From: Flavobacterium sp. | GTDB lineage: Bacteria; Bacteroidota; Bacteroidia; Flavobacteriales; Flavobacteriaceae | Assembly (NCBI GenBank): GCA_029946065.1 | Contig: JAQSDU010000014.1 | Coordinates: forward strand, 737,623-801,622 | Direction: 5' to 3' | Length of the DNA stretch: 64,000 nt | In this document: positions 40,824-50,394 of the stretch, in pieces | Layout: every line of letters starts with the position of its first letter | Numbering within the stretch: the stretch's first letter is position 1 | The notes under the pieces: model-generated | What the model saw: only the letters and a program-made list of their open reading frames with translations | Database searches by the model: none | What the model was told of the DNA's origin: nothing | Position numbers and translations under genes: made by a program

Positions 40824-41432
40824 ATGCTCATCATAGGAATCGCAGGCGGAACCGGCAGCGGAAAAACAACGGTAGTACACCAGATTATGAATGAATTGCC
40901 GCAAGCAGAAGTCGGCATCATCTCACAAGATTCATATTACAAAGCCAATCACGGCCTTTCGTATGAAGAACGTGCATTGATCAATTTTGACCATCCGCGT
41001 GCCATCGATTTTGAACTGCTGACGGCACATCTAAAAGAATTAAAAGCCGGAAATACCATCAACCAACCCGTTTATTCTTTCGTAACGCACAACAGAACCG
41101 ACGATACCGTTTTCACGCATCCACGAAAAGTGATGATTGTAGAAGGCATTTTGATTTTGGCGAATCCAGAATTGCGCGATATGTTCGACATCAAAATTTA
41201 TGTGCACGCCGATTCCGACGAAAGATTGATACGCCGATTAAAACGCGATATTGCAGAGCGTGGCCGCGATATGGAAGAAGTTCTGAGCCGTTACCAACAT
41301 ACGCTAAAACCGATGCACGAACAATTTATTGAGCCGACAAAAGCTTTTGCAGACATCATTATTCCGAACGACAAATACAATACCGTCGCAATAGATGTGG
41401 TGCGGGCCGTAATTAACCAGCGTATTTTATAA
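40824..41432 (+). CDS. udk: Uridine kinase
   Basis: The 202-residue kinase phosphorylates uridine and cytidine in pyrimidine salvage. Walker A GGTGSGKT is at 8-15, followed by SQDSYYKANHGLS (uridine-binding region), NFDHPRAIDFELL, VEGILIL and the lid RDIAERGRDMEEVLSRYQ. Length and motifs are standard. A TATTTTTG box at 40791-40798 may be its -7 element. The next gene is a division protein 128 bp away across a palindromic repeat. Confidence 0.95.
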   Translation: MLIIGIAGGTGSGKTTVVHQIMNELPQAEVGIISQDSYYKANHGLSYEERALINFDHPRAIDFELLTAHLKELKAGNTINQPVYSFVTHNRTDDTVFTHPRKVMIVEGILILANPELRDMFDIKIYVHADSDERLIRRLKRDIAERGRDMEEVLSRYQHTLKPMHEQFIEPTKAFADIIIPNDKYNTVAIDVVRAVINQRIL

Positions 41433-41463
41433 AAATTTAGTTATTTTTAACCTGCTTTTTTTT

Positions 41464-41546
41464 AGAAGCTAATCCCGCTATCCGTTGCAATCTTTTTATT
41501 TTTTAAAGAAAAAATAAAAAGGATTTTCACTGCTATCGGGGCTAGG
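41464..41546. repeat. Palindromic interspersed repeat, inverted copy of 14697-14781
   Basis: Read on the + strand: GCTAATCCCGCTATCCGTTG, CAATC, an A/T core with CTTTTTATTTTTT pairing to AAAAAATAAAAAG, then GATTTTCACTGCTATCGGGG and CTAGG. Its outer parts CTAATCCCGCTA / TATCGGGGCTAG form imperfect inverted ends. It lies 15 bp before the DivIC gene. Confidence 0.85.
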
Positions 41547-41560
41547 AAAACCGTTTAACC

Positions 41561-41896
41561 ATGAAAAATCCGTTTAAAAACAAGTTTAAAAATCCGTGGC
41601 TCAGGTTCCTTAGTAACCGCTACGTGTTGATCACGCTGTTTTTTATCGTTTGGATGATCTTTCTGGACAACTACTCCTACTTCGACCAACGCATTTTGAA
41701 CAACGAAATCGAAGAACTCGAAGACAACAAGCAATACTACAAAGACGAAATCAAAAAAGACGAGCAAAGCATTAAAATGCTTAAAAGCAACGACCAAGTC
41801 GAGAAATTCGCTCGAGAAAAATACTATATGAAACGCGATAGCGAAGACATTTATATTATTGAATATGAAGGCGATACCATCAAAAAAGGACTTTAG
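41561..41896 (+). CDS. Septum formation initiator family protein (DivIC/FtsB-like)
   Basis: The 111-residue protein has a basic N-terminus, one membrane helix (about 24-42: VLITLFFIVWMIFLD), a coiled coil (about 48-80: ILNNEIEELEDNKQYYKDEI) and the C-terminal AREKYYMKRDSEDIYIIEYE that marks FtsB/DivIC proteins. It belongs to the divisome subcomplex with FtsL and FtsQ. Location downstream of udk is common in Flavobacteriia as I recall. Confidence 0.88.
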   Translation: MKNPFKNKFKNPWLRFLSNRYVLITLFFIVWMIFLDNYSYFDQRILNNEIEELEDNKQYYKDEIKKDEQSIKMLKSNDQVEKFAREKYYMKRDSEDIYIIEYEGDTIKKGL

Positions 41897-42188
41897 TATA
41901 AAATGGCCAAAGATTGCTTCGCCAGTTCTTTAGCACTCGGTCGCAGATTTTAAAAAAACAGCCACGAATTTCACGAATTAGCACAGATTTTATTCGTTAA
42001 ATTCTTGACCCGAGCCCTCAGGCGAACAAACCAAGTAAATTCATGTTGGAATTTTATCTAAAATTTGTGGGCACTCGTTAGCTTGAAGAGGAAATCACGA
42101 AATTTTAGCAAATTGAGAAATCCGCGTTCCAACACTTCAATACCGATTACATCCAACGGGTTAACAACCTCATAAATCAATTCACTTT
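41897..42188. other. Non-coding spacer with repeat debris
   Basis: A 16-codon frame at 41904 resembling GATTGCTTCG-type dispersed sequence, and a CACGAATTT repeat copy (41949-41995), are the only recognisable items. The rest (about 42000-42180) has no credible coding frame. Confidence 0.5.
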
Positions 42189-42222
42189 TTGCAATTCCTA
42201 TGCCCTTTTTGAATTATATTTG
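42189..42222 (+). promoter_or_regulatory. Promoter of the methylmalonyl-CoA mutase operon
   Basis: TTG (42189-42191) and TATATTTG (42215-42222) are 23 bp apart, 21 bp upstream of the GTG start of the small subunit. Confidence 0.6.
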
Positions 42223-42243
42223 TAACACAGCAAAACAAAAAAA

Positions 42244-43623
42244 GTGACCAACGACAATCAAAATTTATTCAAAGAATTCGCGCCTGTTTCATCCAAACAA
42301 TGGAAACAGCAGATTCAGTTTGAGTTAAAAGGTGCCGATTATAATGACACGCTTGTTTGGGAATCACCGGAAGGCATCAAAGTAAAACCGTTTTATCACA
42401 AAGACGAATTTTCTGCAAGTCACAGCATTACAACCAAAGCTACCGACTTCAAAATCTGCCAAAATATCTTTGTCTATGATCTAGAGAAATCAATTGCACG
42501 CGCTTTAGACAGCATCAGCCGTGGTGCGGAAAGTCTGCGTTTTACGATTGAAAATGAAAATACGGATGTTGCACAATTACTAGAAAAGCTGCCACTTCAA
42601 AAGGTTCCTATTTATTTCAACCTACATTTCCTTTCGATAGATTTCATCAAAAAAATCGACGAAGTTGCCAAAAACAAACAAGCGACCATTTTCTGCAATA
42701 TTGATCCAATCGGACAATTGGCAAGCGATGGCAACTGGTTTAAATCAGCAGAAAAAGACAATTTTGAAACGCTGAATTTACTTTCAAAACAAGTCACCAA
42801 TATTTCCTTTTTAAGCATCAATGCCGGATTATACCAAAATGCCGGTGCCAATATGGTGCAGCAAATCGCTTATGCTTTGGCGCACGCCAATGAATATTTC
42901 AATCGCCTCGAAAAAATTGAAAAACCGGTTGTTTTTGAAATTTCCGTCGGCACCAATTACTTTTTTGAAATTGCAAAATTGCGTGCTTTTCGTGTGCTTT
43001 TCGATTTGATTGCCAAAGAATACAACATCACTAGCGGCTGCCATCTACTGGTTTCGCCTACAAAACGCAACAAAACCATTTACGATTACAATGTCAATAT
43101 GCTGCGCACAACAACCGAATGCATGTCGGCTATTTTGGGCGGCGCCGATGCGATTGCAAATCTTCCATACGATGCGTTGTACCATAAAGACAACGAATTT
43201 GGAGACCGAATTGCCCGCAACCAACTGCTCGTTTTAAAACAGGAAAGTTATTTTGACAAAGTCGATAATCCGGCTGACGGCAGTTATTATATCGAAAATA
43301 TTACGGAACAATTGGCGGAAAAAGCACTTGTTTTGTTTAAAGATATCGAAGCCAACGATGGTTTTCTGAAACAACTCGGCACCGGAATCATCAAAAGAAA
43401 AATACAAGAAAGTGCAGACAAAGAGCAAGAATTATTCGATTCTGGCAAAGAAATTCTTTTAGGAACCAATAAATATCCAAACAAAAATGATCGCATGCAA
43501 CACGATATGGAATTGTTTCCTTTCGTGAAGACTAAACCTAGAAAAACCTTAATCCAACCCATAATTGAGAAACGCCTGGCAGAAAAAAACGAACAGGAAC
43601 GCCTTGAAACTGAAAAAAATTAA
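42244..43623 (+). CDS. mutA: Methylmalonyl-CoA mutase small (beta) subunit
   Basis: The 459-residue protein is the non-catalytic subunit of the B12-dependent mutase that interconverts methylmalonyl-CoA and succinyl-CoA. It resembles the N-terminal barrel of the large subunit (PVSSKQWKQQIQFELKGADYN, LLVSPTKRNKTIYDYNVNMLRTT, ILGGADAIANLPYDAL, DNPADGSYYIENITEQLAEKA). It lacks the C-terminal B12-binding domain. It starts at GTG; the following small gene starts 3 bp after its stop. Propionate or odd-chain fatty-acid metabolism is the usual context. Confidence 0.92.
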   Translation: MTNDNQNLFKEFAPVSSKQWKQQIQFELKGADYNDTLVWESPEGIKVKPFYHKDEFSASHSITTKATDFKICQNIFVYDLEKSIARALDSISRGAESLRFTIENENTDVAQLLEKLPLQKVPIYFNLHFLSIDFIKKIDEVAKNKQATIFCNIDPIGQLASDGNWFKSAEKDNFETLNLLSKQVTNISFLSINAGLYQNAGANMVQQIAYALAHANEYFNRLEKIEKPVVFEISVGTNYFFEIAKLRAFRVLFDLIAKEYNITSGCHLLVSPTKRNKTIYDYNVNMLRTTTECMSAILGGADAIANLPYDALYHKDNEFGDRIARNQLLVLKQESYFDKVDNPADGSYYIENITEQLAEKALVLFKDIEANDGFLKQLGTGIIKRKIQESADKEQELFDSGKEILLGTNKYPNKNDRMQHDMELFPFVKTKPRKTLIQPIIEKRLAEKNEQERLETEKN

Positions 43624-43626
43624 ACC

Positions 43627-44079
43627 ATGAAAAATATCATTTGCCTATTGGCTTTTTTTGTATCTCTGAGTGTATTCTCTCAGAAAGCCATTGAAATCAC
43701 GAACATCAAATCTGGGAAAATAAAAGTTTACGAAGAAAACCAACGCATTAAAATAAGGACACTCGACGGAAAAAAACACGTTGGAAATTTGCATTTTTCT
43801 GAAGAAGGCGAAGTTCTTGTGAACAACTTTCCCATAAAAGCCGACAATATTCTGAGCATAAAAAGCCAGCCGAAAGTTTTGGGAACCATTAAAACGGTCG
43901 TCTTAATTGCCGGATTGGCTATTGTGGGAAGTTCCATTATTGTCGCAACCAGCGGCGGTGAAGCAGCATTTATGCTGTTTACGGTCGGTTCCGGCGTTAC
44001 GATTACTGCCGGTATAATTGAAGCCTTAAATACCAATAATTCCAACAGAAAGTGGACGTTTAAAATCATCGATAAATAA
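43627..44079 (+). CDS. Small membrane protein between the mutase subunits
   Basis: I do not recognise a family. The 150-residue protein has a signal peptide ([19 protein letters not shown]), a beta-rich part ([37 protein letters not shown], read in pieces), and two hydrophobic segments ([20 protein letters not shown] and [19 protein letters not shown]) near the C-terminus. It is placed in an operon between two subunits of one enzyme and overlaps the large-subunit ATG by one base (TAATG). Its role in that operon is unclear and may be merely positional. Confidence 0.75.
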   Translation: MKNIICLLAFFVSLSVFSQKAIEITNIKSGKIKVYEENQRIKIRTLDGKKHVGNLHFSEEGEVLVNNFPIKADNILSIKSQPKVLGTIKTVVLIAGLAIVGSSIIVATSGGEAAFMLFTVGSGVTITAGIIEALNTNNSNRKWTFKIIDK

Positions 44080-46214
44080 TGCGGAAAAATCTGCAACATT
44101 TAAATCTGAAGCAAGTCCAAAGTCCAAAGTCTAAAGACAAAAGTCAAGACGAGGGATTTTTGACCGCCGAAGCCATTATACTAAAGTCTTTCTATTCTGA
44201 AAAAGACACCGAAAATCTCGAACATTTGGATTTTGGAGCCGGTTTTGCGCCCAATTTGCGCGGGCCTTATGCGACGATGTATGTACGCCGTCCGTGGACA
44301 ATCCGTCAGTATGCAGGATTTTCAACCGCCGAAGAAAGCAATGCTTTTTACAGAAGAAATCTCGCCGCCGGACAAAAAGGATTGTCTGTTGCATTCGATT
44401 TGGCGACACACCGCGGTTACGACAGTGATCATGAGCGCGTTGTTGGCGATGTAGGAAAAGCCGGCGTGGCAATTGATTCCGTTGAAGACATGAAGGTTTT
44501 GTTCGACCAGATTCCGCTTGGGGAAATGTCGGTTTCGATGACCATGAACGGTGCTGTTTTGCCCATTATGGCGTTTTATATCGTCGCTGCGGAAGAACAA
44601 GGTGTTCCACCCGAAATGCTTTCCGGAACCATACAAAATGATATTTTAAAAGAGTTCATGGTGCGAAATACTTATATTTATCCGCCAACGCCATCAATGA
44701 AAATCATCGCCGATATTTTTGAATTTACGAGTAAAAAAATGCCAAAATTCAATTCAATATCCATCTCAGGTTACCACATGCAGGAAGCCGGAGCAACGGC
44801 AGATATTGAGCTCGCTTATACTTTAGCCGACGGACTCGAATACATCCGAACGGGACTGTCAACCGGAATGAAAATTGACGAATTTGCGCCACGACTATCT
44901 TTTTTCTGGGCCATTGGCATGAACCATTTTATGGAAATCGCCAAAATGCGTGCCGGCAGAATGATTTGGGCGAAGTTGCTGAAACAGTTTCATTCGAAAG
45001 ATGAAAAATCGCTCGCTTTAAGAACGCATTGTCAGACTTCGGGGTGGAGTTTGACGGAACAAGATCCGTTTAATAATGTCGCCAGAACTTGTATCGAAGC
45101 GGCAGCGGCAGCATTTGGCGGAACCCAGTCTTTGCATACAAATGCGTTAGATGAAGCGATTGCACTTCCAACAGATTTCTCCGCAAGGATTGCCCGTAAT
45201 ACGCAGATTTTCCTTCAAGAAGAAACAAAAATCACTAAAACGGTCGATCCGTGGGCTGGAAGTTATTATGTAGAAAGTCTTACGAATGAAATTGCACAAA
45301 ACGCTTGGAAACTCATTGAAGAAGTAGAAGAACTCGGCGGTATGACAAAAGCGATCGAGGCCGGCATTCCAAAATTGCGCATCGAAGAAGCTGCAGCCAG
45401 AAAACAGGCGCGCATAGATAGCAGTCAGGATATTATTGTTGGTGTTAACAAATACCGTTTGGAAAAAGAAGATCCATTGCATATTTTGGATGTCGACAAC
45501 GAAATGGTTCGGAAACAACAGGTCGAAAGATTAGAACAGATAAAAGCGTCCAGAAACACTCAAAAAGTACAAGAAACGCTTGATCAATTGATTGCAACTG
45601 CCAAAACCGGCGAAGGCAATTTACTCGAACTCGCTGTAGAAGCAGCAAGATACAGGGCCACTTTGGGAGAAATTAGCGATGCTCTCGAAACGGTTTTCGG
45701 AAGATATAAAGCACAAATCAAATCATTTAGCGGTGTGTATAGCAAGGAAATAAAAAATGATGAAAACTTCGCAAAGGCGAAAGTACTGGCCGACCAATTT
45801 GCCCAACTCGAAGGCCGTCGTCCAAGGATAATGATTGCCAAAATGGGACAAGACGGTCATGATCGCGGTGCAAAAGTAGTCGCAACCGGTTATGCCGATG
45901 TTGGTTTTGACGTGGATATTGGTCCCCTTTTTCAAACGCCAGCCGAAGCAGCAAAACAAGCCGTTGAAAACGATGTGCATATTTTAGGCGTTTCGTCATT
46001 GGCGGCGGGACACAAAACTTTGGTACCTCAAGTCATTGCCGAATTAAAAAAGCACGGTCGCGAAGACATTATGGTCATTGTGGGCGGTGTCATTCCGGCA
46101 CAAGACTATCAATATTTATTTGATTCGGGTGCGGTAGCTGTTTTTGGCCCCGGAACGAAAATCAGTGAAGCGGCAATACAGATTTTGGAAGTTTTGATTG
46201 AAGGGTTTGAGTGA
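44079..46214 (+). CDS. mutB: Methylmalonyl-CoA mutase large (alpha) subunit
   Basis: The 711-residue catalytic subunit has a TIM barrel (about 40-540; [71 protein letters not shown]). Its C-terminal B12-binding Rossmann domain (about 575-711) carries the axial-ligand motif [11 protein letters not shown] and GGVIPAQDY. The extreme N-terminus (residues 10-25, [13 protein letters not shown]) is encoded by a tandem AAGTCCAAAGTC-type run that looks like intergenic repeat sequence. Start at the ATG coupled to the preceding gene. Confidence 0.96.
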   Translation: MRKNLQHLNLKQVQSPKSKDKSQDEGFLTAEAIILKSFYSEKDTENLEHLDFGAGFAPNLRGPYATMYVRRPWTIRQYAGFSTAEESNAFYRRNLAAGQKGLSVAFDLATHRGYDSDHERVVGDVGKAGVAIDSVEDMKVLFDQIPLGEMSVSMTMNGAVLPIMAFYIVAAEEQGVPPEMLSGTIQNDILKEFMVRNTYIYPPTPSMKIIADIFEFTSKKMPKFNSISISGYHMQEAGATADIELAYTLADGLEYIRTGLSTGMKIDEFAPRLSFFWAIGMNHFMEIAKMRAGRMIWAKLLKQFHSKDEKSLALRTHCQTSGWSLTEQDPFNNVARTCIEAAAAAFGGTQSLHTNALDEAIALPTDFSARIARNTQIFLQEETKITKTVDPWAGSYYVESLTNEIAQNAWKLIEEVEELGGMTKAIEAGIPKLRIEEAAARKQARIDSSQDIIVGVNKYRLEKEDPLHILDVDNEMVRKQQVERLEQIKASRNTQKVQETLDQLIATAKTGEGNLLELAVEAARYRATLGEISDALETVFGRYKAQIKSFSGVYSKEIKNDENFAKAKVLADQFAQLEGRRPRIMIAKMGQDGHDRGAKVVATGYADVGFDVDIGPLFQTPAEAAKQAVENDVHILGVSSLAAGHKTLVPQVIAELKKHGREDIMVIVGGVIPAQDYQYLFDSGAVAVFGPGTKISEAAIQILEVLIEGFE

Positions 46215-46282
46215 ATTTGGGGGTGATTGGAGGCTATAAGACATATCTCGATGTTGATTCCTTGATGAAAACAAAACGATAA

Positions 46283-46703
46283 ACAAAAATATGCATTTTA
46301 AAAGTCTATAGTGACACCTAATCTTTTAAAGAATTTGCTGAAACAACTAATATTCCCGTTTTTAGCAAATACGAAAAGGGCGACATCAAAAATAAAACTC
46401 AAAATCTTGTAAGAACTGATTACAGAATTTGTTTTGATGTTTCTAATAAAGATTGGGATAACTTAAAAGATCAGATAACAGATTTAATTTATTTTTTAGA
46501 TAAGTATTTTAATGAATTATAAAGTTTTTTTGTCAAACTCGAATGTAAGCGCTGCTAATCTAGATTTCCCTATTTACTCGCGTTTGAACGAGAATATCAT
46601 AAATCAAAATGATAAATTTCCGAAAGAACTAATTATTTTAGCAGGTAAACTCTCGCTTGGGATAGAATTATCAATCTATTCAAGAAAAGTTTTTGATTTG
46701 TAA
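46283..46703 (+). pseudogene. DUF4279-like gene, broken by a stop and a frameshift
   Basis: Frame pieces read KICILKVYSDT, a TAA at 46319, then SFKEFAETTNIPVFSKYEKG to DWDNLKDQITDLIYFL, ending at 46522. A second frame opening at 46500 continues KVFLSNSNVSAANLDFPIYS to ELIILAGKLSLGIELSIYSR and stops at 46703. Placed end to end, the pieces resemble a DUF4279 protein (FDPEEI-like start, DFPIY...FP.ELL.LAG.L.I.IE.SIY end). The original start is lost. An ATG at 46512 leaves a 63-residue frame, but it would encode only the last half. A different family with the same ending is possible. Confidence 0.55.
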
Positions 46704-47103
46704 ACATTAACATGGCTGCGCACAAACTTCCACGCAATTCTTTCGCATTCGTTATACCTAACACAAAAAAACCACAAACTTCCAAAGCAACTCTTCTTAA
46801 TAACCCCTACTCCTATCTAATTTAAAATTCCCCTTTTTAAACACAAAGTACCAAACGAAAGTATTCTGTTGGATGCATCGGGTATACAGGTAAATCCATT
46901 AACTTTCATAAACCTGCTAGATATACACATTTGACAATAAACACCTAACTATATCGATTGAAATAAACAATTTCGCATCTTTTTTTAAAAAAATATAATT
47001 ATCCGTAACAAAAGCCGTTATCATAAGTCTTATCTTACAATCAACAAACCAGCAAATTCAATTTTGTGCAAAACCTAATCTTTAATCATCAATTAATCAA
47101 AAA
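46704..47103. other. Upstream region of the TonB receptor operon
   Basis: About 400 bp contain no credible gene. The stretch 46960-47060 is strongly A/T-rich (TTTTTTTAAAAAAATATAAT) and probably holds the receptor promoter, but no clean TTG / TAnnTTTG pair at the right spacing was picked with confidence. Confidence 0.4.
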
Positions 47104-49488
47104 ATGAACACAAGAACAATTGTTCGCCTGGCTTTTATTGCCCTGACGCTAGTGTTGGGAACTGTAATGAATGCACAGGAGAAATTTACGCTCAGCGGTA
47201 CCATTTCCGACAAAAACAACAACGAAACCTTAATTGGTGTAAACGTTTACATCGTAGAACTCAACACCGGAATCGCAACCAACGAATACGGTTTTTATTC
47301 AATTACGCTTCCCAAAGGCGATTATACTTTGCAAGTCAGTTATGTAGGTTATCAGACCTCTGAAGAAAAAATTGCACTGACTTCCAACATCAAAAAAAAC
47401 ATCAGTATCGCTGGCGACAGTGAGCAATTGGACGAAATCATTGTCGAAACTGATAAAAAAGCAGCCAACATCCGCAAACCCGAAATGAGTACCAACAAAC
47501 TCACCATCGCAGAAATCAAGAAAATGCCTGCTGTTTTGGGTGAAGTGGATGTATTGAAATCGATTTTGCAATTGCCAGGCGTTACCAATTCCGGCGAAGG
47601 CGCATCTGGTTTCAACGTGCGTGGCGGAAGTGCCGATCAAAATCTCATTTTACTTGACGAAGCCACGGTTTTCAACTCTTCGCATTTGTTTGGTTTCTTT
47701 TCCGTATTTAATTCTGATGTGATAAAAGACCTTAAATTATACAAAGGTGGCATTCCGGCCCGTTTTGGTGGTCGCGTTTCGTCTGTACTCGATATTTACC
47801 AAAAAGAAGGCAACAGCAATGGTTTTCATATGAATGGCGGCATCGGAGTGGTGTCAAGTCGCCTTTTGGCAGAAGGCCCTATTGATAAAGGCAATGGCTC
47901 ATTCATAATAGCGGGGCGCGGTTCCTATGCGCATCTTTTCCTAAAATTGGCCGACAATAAAAACGTAGCCTATTTTTATGATTTGAATACGAAGTTAAGC
48001 TACAAACTTAACCCCAACAACAACCTGTTTCTTTCGGGATATTTTGGTCGTGACGTTTTTAGTATCAATGATATTTTTAGCAATACCTACGGCAATACAT
48101 TGGTAAACTTGCGTTGGAACCATTTGTTTTCAGACCAATTATTTTCGAATATGTCGCTCATTTACAGTGATTATTATTACGGGCTGAACATCAAATTACA
48201 AGGGCTCGACTGGGCATCCGGAATCCAAAATTACAATTTCAAGTACGATTTGAAACATTATATCAACGACAAGTTCAAACTTTCTTATGGTGTCAATGCT
48301 GTTTACTACGATTTCAATCCAGGAACAGTTGATCCATCAGATGGCAATTCCGGTGTGAACCACATGCAGCTTGCCAAAAAATATGCATTTGAACCGGCGA
48401 TTTATATTCAGGCAGAAAACGATCTTACAAAAAAACTTTCGGTAAGTTACGGATTGCGTTACAGTATGTTTTACAGGCTTGGAGAACAAACCATAAATAC
48501 TTATGCCAACAACCAGGCTGTGGTTTTTAACGAAGCATTGCAGATTTATGAAAAAGCAACGCCAACCGGAACGGAATCTTTTAATAAAGGTGAAACCATT
48601 GCTAGTTTTGACAACCTGGAGCCGCGTGCAGCCGTTGCGTATCAATTGACCGAAAATCAATCATTAAAGGCAAGCTACAACAGAATGAGTCAGTATATTC
48701 ATCTGATTTCTAACACTTCATCAATAACACCGCTAGATGTTTGGGCACCGAGTGATCATTTTATCAAACCGCAGATTTTAGACCAAGTTGCGCTTGGCTA
48801 TTTCAGGAATTTTAAGAATGATAATTATTCTATTGAGATTGAATCCTTTTACAAAACCGTAAAAAACCGGATTGACTATATTGACGGTGCCGATTTGATT
48901 GCCAACGAAGCCATCGAACAAGTAATCCTGAATGGCAAAGCCAGATCTTATGGATTAGAAGTTTTATTCAGGAAAAGTTCAGGAAAATTTACCGGATTTG
49001 TTTCTTATACCTTATCGCGTTCAGAACAACAAACGCCGGGACGCACACCAACCGAAACCGGTATCAACGGCGGCGATTGGTACAGAACGGGTTATGACAA
49101 ACTGCACAATTTATCTGTGACCGGAAATTACGAATTCAATAAAAAATGGTCTTTTGGTGGCATATTCGCATTACAAACAGGAAAACCGGTCACCTATCCA
49201 AACGGGCAATATGTTTATGGCGATATAGTGGTTCCAACGTATGAAAACCGAAATTCAAGCAGCCTTACTGCTTACCACCACCTCGATATCTCTGCAACTT
49301 ATATCCCAAAACCAAACAAGAAAAAAGGCTGGCAGGGTGAATGGGTATTTAGTATCTATAATATATACAACCGCGCAAATGCCGCTTCGATTTCGTTTCG
49401 ACAAAATGTTGATACTGGTGCTAACGAAGCAAGCCGATTATCAATTTTTGGAATAATCCCGAGTGTTACCTATAATTTTAAATTTTAA
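47104..49488 (+). CDS. TonB-dependent outer-membrane receptor
   Basis: The 794-residue protein has a signal peptide (ending LGTVMNAQ) and a carboxypeptidase regulatory-like domain (about 28-105; LIGVNVYIVELNTGIATNEYG, YVGYQTSEEKI). The plug domain follows (about 130-235; KSILQLPGVTNSGEGASGFN, IPARFGGRVSSVLDI), then a 22-strand barrel ending in a C-terminal aromatic residue (VTYNFKF). It imports a large ligand using TonB/ExbBD energy. A DUF4249 lipoprotein gene lies 5 bp downstream, which often marks such receptor pairs. The substrate is unknown. Confidence 0.93.
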   Translation: MNTRTIVRLAFIALTLVLGTVMNAQEKFTLSGTISDKNNNETLIGVNVYIVELNTGIATNEYGFYSITLPKGDYTLQVSYVGYQTSEEKIALTSNIKKNISIAGDSEQLDEIIVETDKKAANIRKPEMSTNKLTIAEIKKMPAVLGEVDVLKSILQLPGVTNSGEGASGFNVRGGSADQNLILLDEATVFNSSHLFGFFSVFNSDVIKDLKLYKGGIPARFGGRVSSVLDIYQKEGNSNGFHMNGGIGVVSSRLLAEGPIDKGNGSFIIAGRGSYAHLFLKLADNKNVAYFYDLNTKLSYKLNPNNNLFLSGYFGRDVFSINDIFSNTYGNTLVNLRWNHLFSDQLFSNMSLIYSDYYYGLNIKLQGLDWASGIQNYNFKYDLKHYINDKFKLSYGVNAVYYDFNPGTVDPSDGNSGVNHMQLAKKYAFEPAIYIQAENDLTKKLSVSYGLRYSMFYRLGEQTINTYANNQAVVFNEALQIYEKATPTGTESFNKGETIASFDNLEPRAAVAYQLTENQSLKASYNRMSQYIHLISNTSSITPLDVWAPSDHFIKPQILDQVALGYFRNFKNDNYSIEIESFYKTVKNRIDYIDGADLIANEAIEQVILNGKARSYGLEVLFRKSSGKFTGFVSYTLSRSEQQTPGRTPTETGINGGDWYRTGYDKLHNLSVTGNYEFNKKWSFGGIFALQTGKPVTYPNGQYVYGDIVVPTYENRNSSSLTAYHHLDISATYIPKPNKKKGWQGEWVFSIYNIYNRANAASISFRQNVDTGANEASRLSIFGIIPSVTYNFKF

Positions 49489-49493
49489 TCATC

Positions 49494-50315
49494 ATGAAAA
49501 ACATAAAATACATTTCGCTATTATTGATTGCCTTGTTTTTTACTTCGTGCGAAGAAGTCGTAGATGTTGACCTCGATACCGCTGCACCACGCCTCGTTAT
49601 TGATGCTTCTATCAATTGGTATAAAGGCACTGCTGGTAATGAACAGAAAATAAAATTAACCACAACAGCTGGCTATTATGACACTGTAATTCCGGCGATT
49701 TCCGGCGCACAGGTATTCATTACCAATAGTACCAACAACGTGTTTACATTTATCGAAAATCCGGATACCGGAGAATATTCATGCACCAATTTTGTTCCGG
49801 TGCTCAACGAAACTTATACATTAACCGTTATCTCCGAAGGGCAGACCTATACCGCCGTAGAAACAATGAAAGCAACTTCTGTAATAAAAGACAACATTGC
49901 ACAGAATAATGAAGGCGGTTTTAGTGGTTCGGATATTGAATTGAAATTTTTCTTCCAAGATAATGGTGCCGAAGATAATTATTATATGACAAGAATAGCG
50001 GCAAGCATTCACCCATTGGCTGAATATGAAGTTAGTGATGACGAATTTTTTCAAGGCAATGAAATTACGGGCATATACATCGACGAAGACTTGAAAGCGG
50101 GCGACATTATGCAGTTTTCGGTCTATGGCATTTCAGAACAATACAAAAACTATATGACCATTTTGCTCAATGCTTCTCAAGGCGATGGCGGTCCTTTTCA
50201 GACAACACCATCCAATGCAAGAGGCAATTTGATCAACCAAACCAATAGCAATAATTTTGCATTGGGTTATTTCAGGCTTTCTGAAGTGGATACAAAAACA
50301 TATACTGTACAATAA
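49494..50315 (+). CDS. DUF4249 lipoprotein
   Basis: The 273-residue protein has a lipoprotein signal (lipobox LFFTSC, Cys near 19) followed by EEVVDVDLDTAAPRLVIDA, the DUF4249 start, and an Ig-like beta domain (GAQVFITNSTNNVFTF, YTLTVISEGQTYTA). It is co-transcribed with the TonB receptor just upstream and probably acts as its surface partner, as SusD does for SusC, although it is not SusD-like in sequence. It is followed by a strong terminator. Confidence 0.88.
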   Translation: MKNIKYISLLLIALFFTSCEEVVDVDLDTAAPRLVIDASINWYKGTAGNEQKIKLTTTAGYYDTVIPAISGAQVFITNSTNNVFTFIENPDTGEYSCTNFVPVLNETYTLTVISEGQTYTAVETMKATSVIKDNIAQNNEGGFSGSDIELKFFFQDNGAEDNYYMTRIAASIHPLAEYEVSDDEFFQGNEITGIYIDEDLKAGDIMQFSVYGISEQYKNYMTILLNASQGDGGPFQTTPSNARGNLINQTNSNNFALGYFRLSEVDTKTYTVQ

Positions 50316-50332
50316 ATACTCATTTTTGAACG

Positions 50333-50362
50333 AAAAAAGCTCCCAAAAACCGGGAGCTTTTT
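50333..50362. terminator. Bidirectional terminator
   Basis: AAAAAAGCTCCC and GGGAGCTTTTT form a perfect stem around a 7-nt loop. It lies between the convergent DUF4249 and LVIVD genes. Confidence 0.9.
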
Positions 50363-50394
50363 ATATTTAAACTGAAATTTAGAACACTCAAATA

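Noticed and set aside
41904..41954. 16-codon ORF after the DivIC gene
   Set aside because: No ribosome-binding site, no conservation argument, and it resembles dispersed GATTGCTTCG-type sequence.
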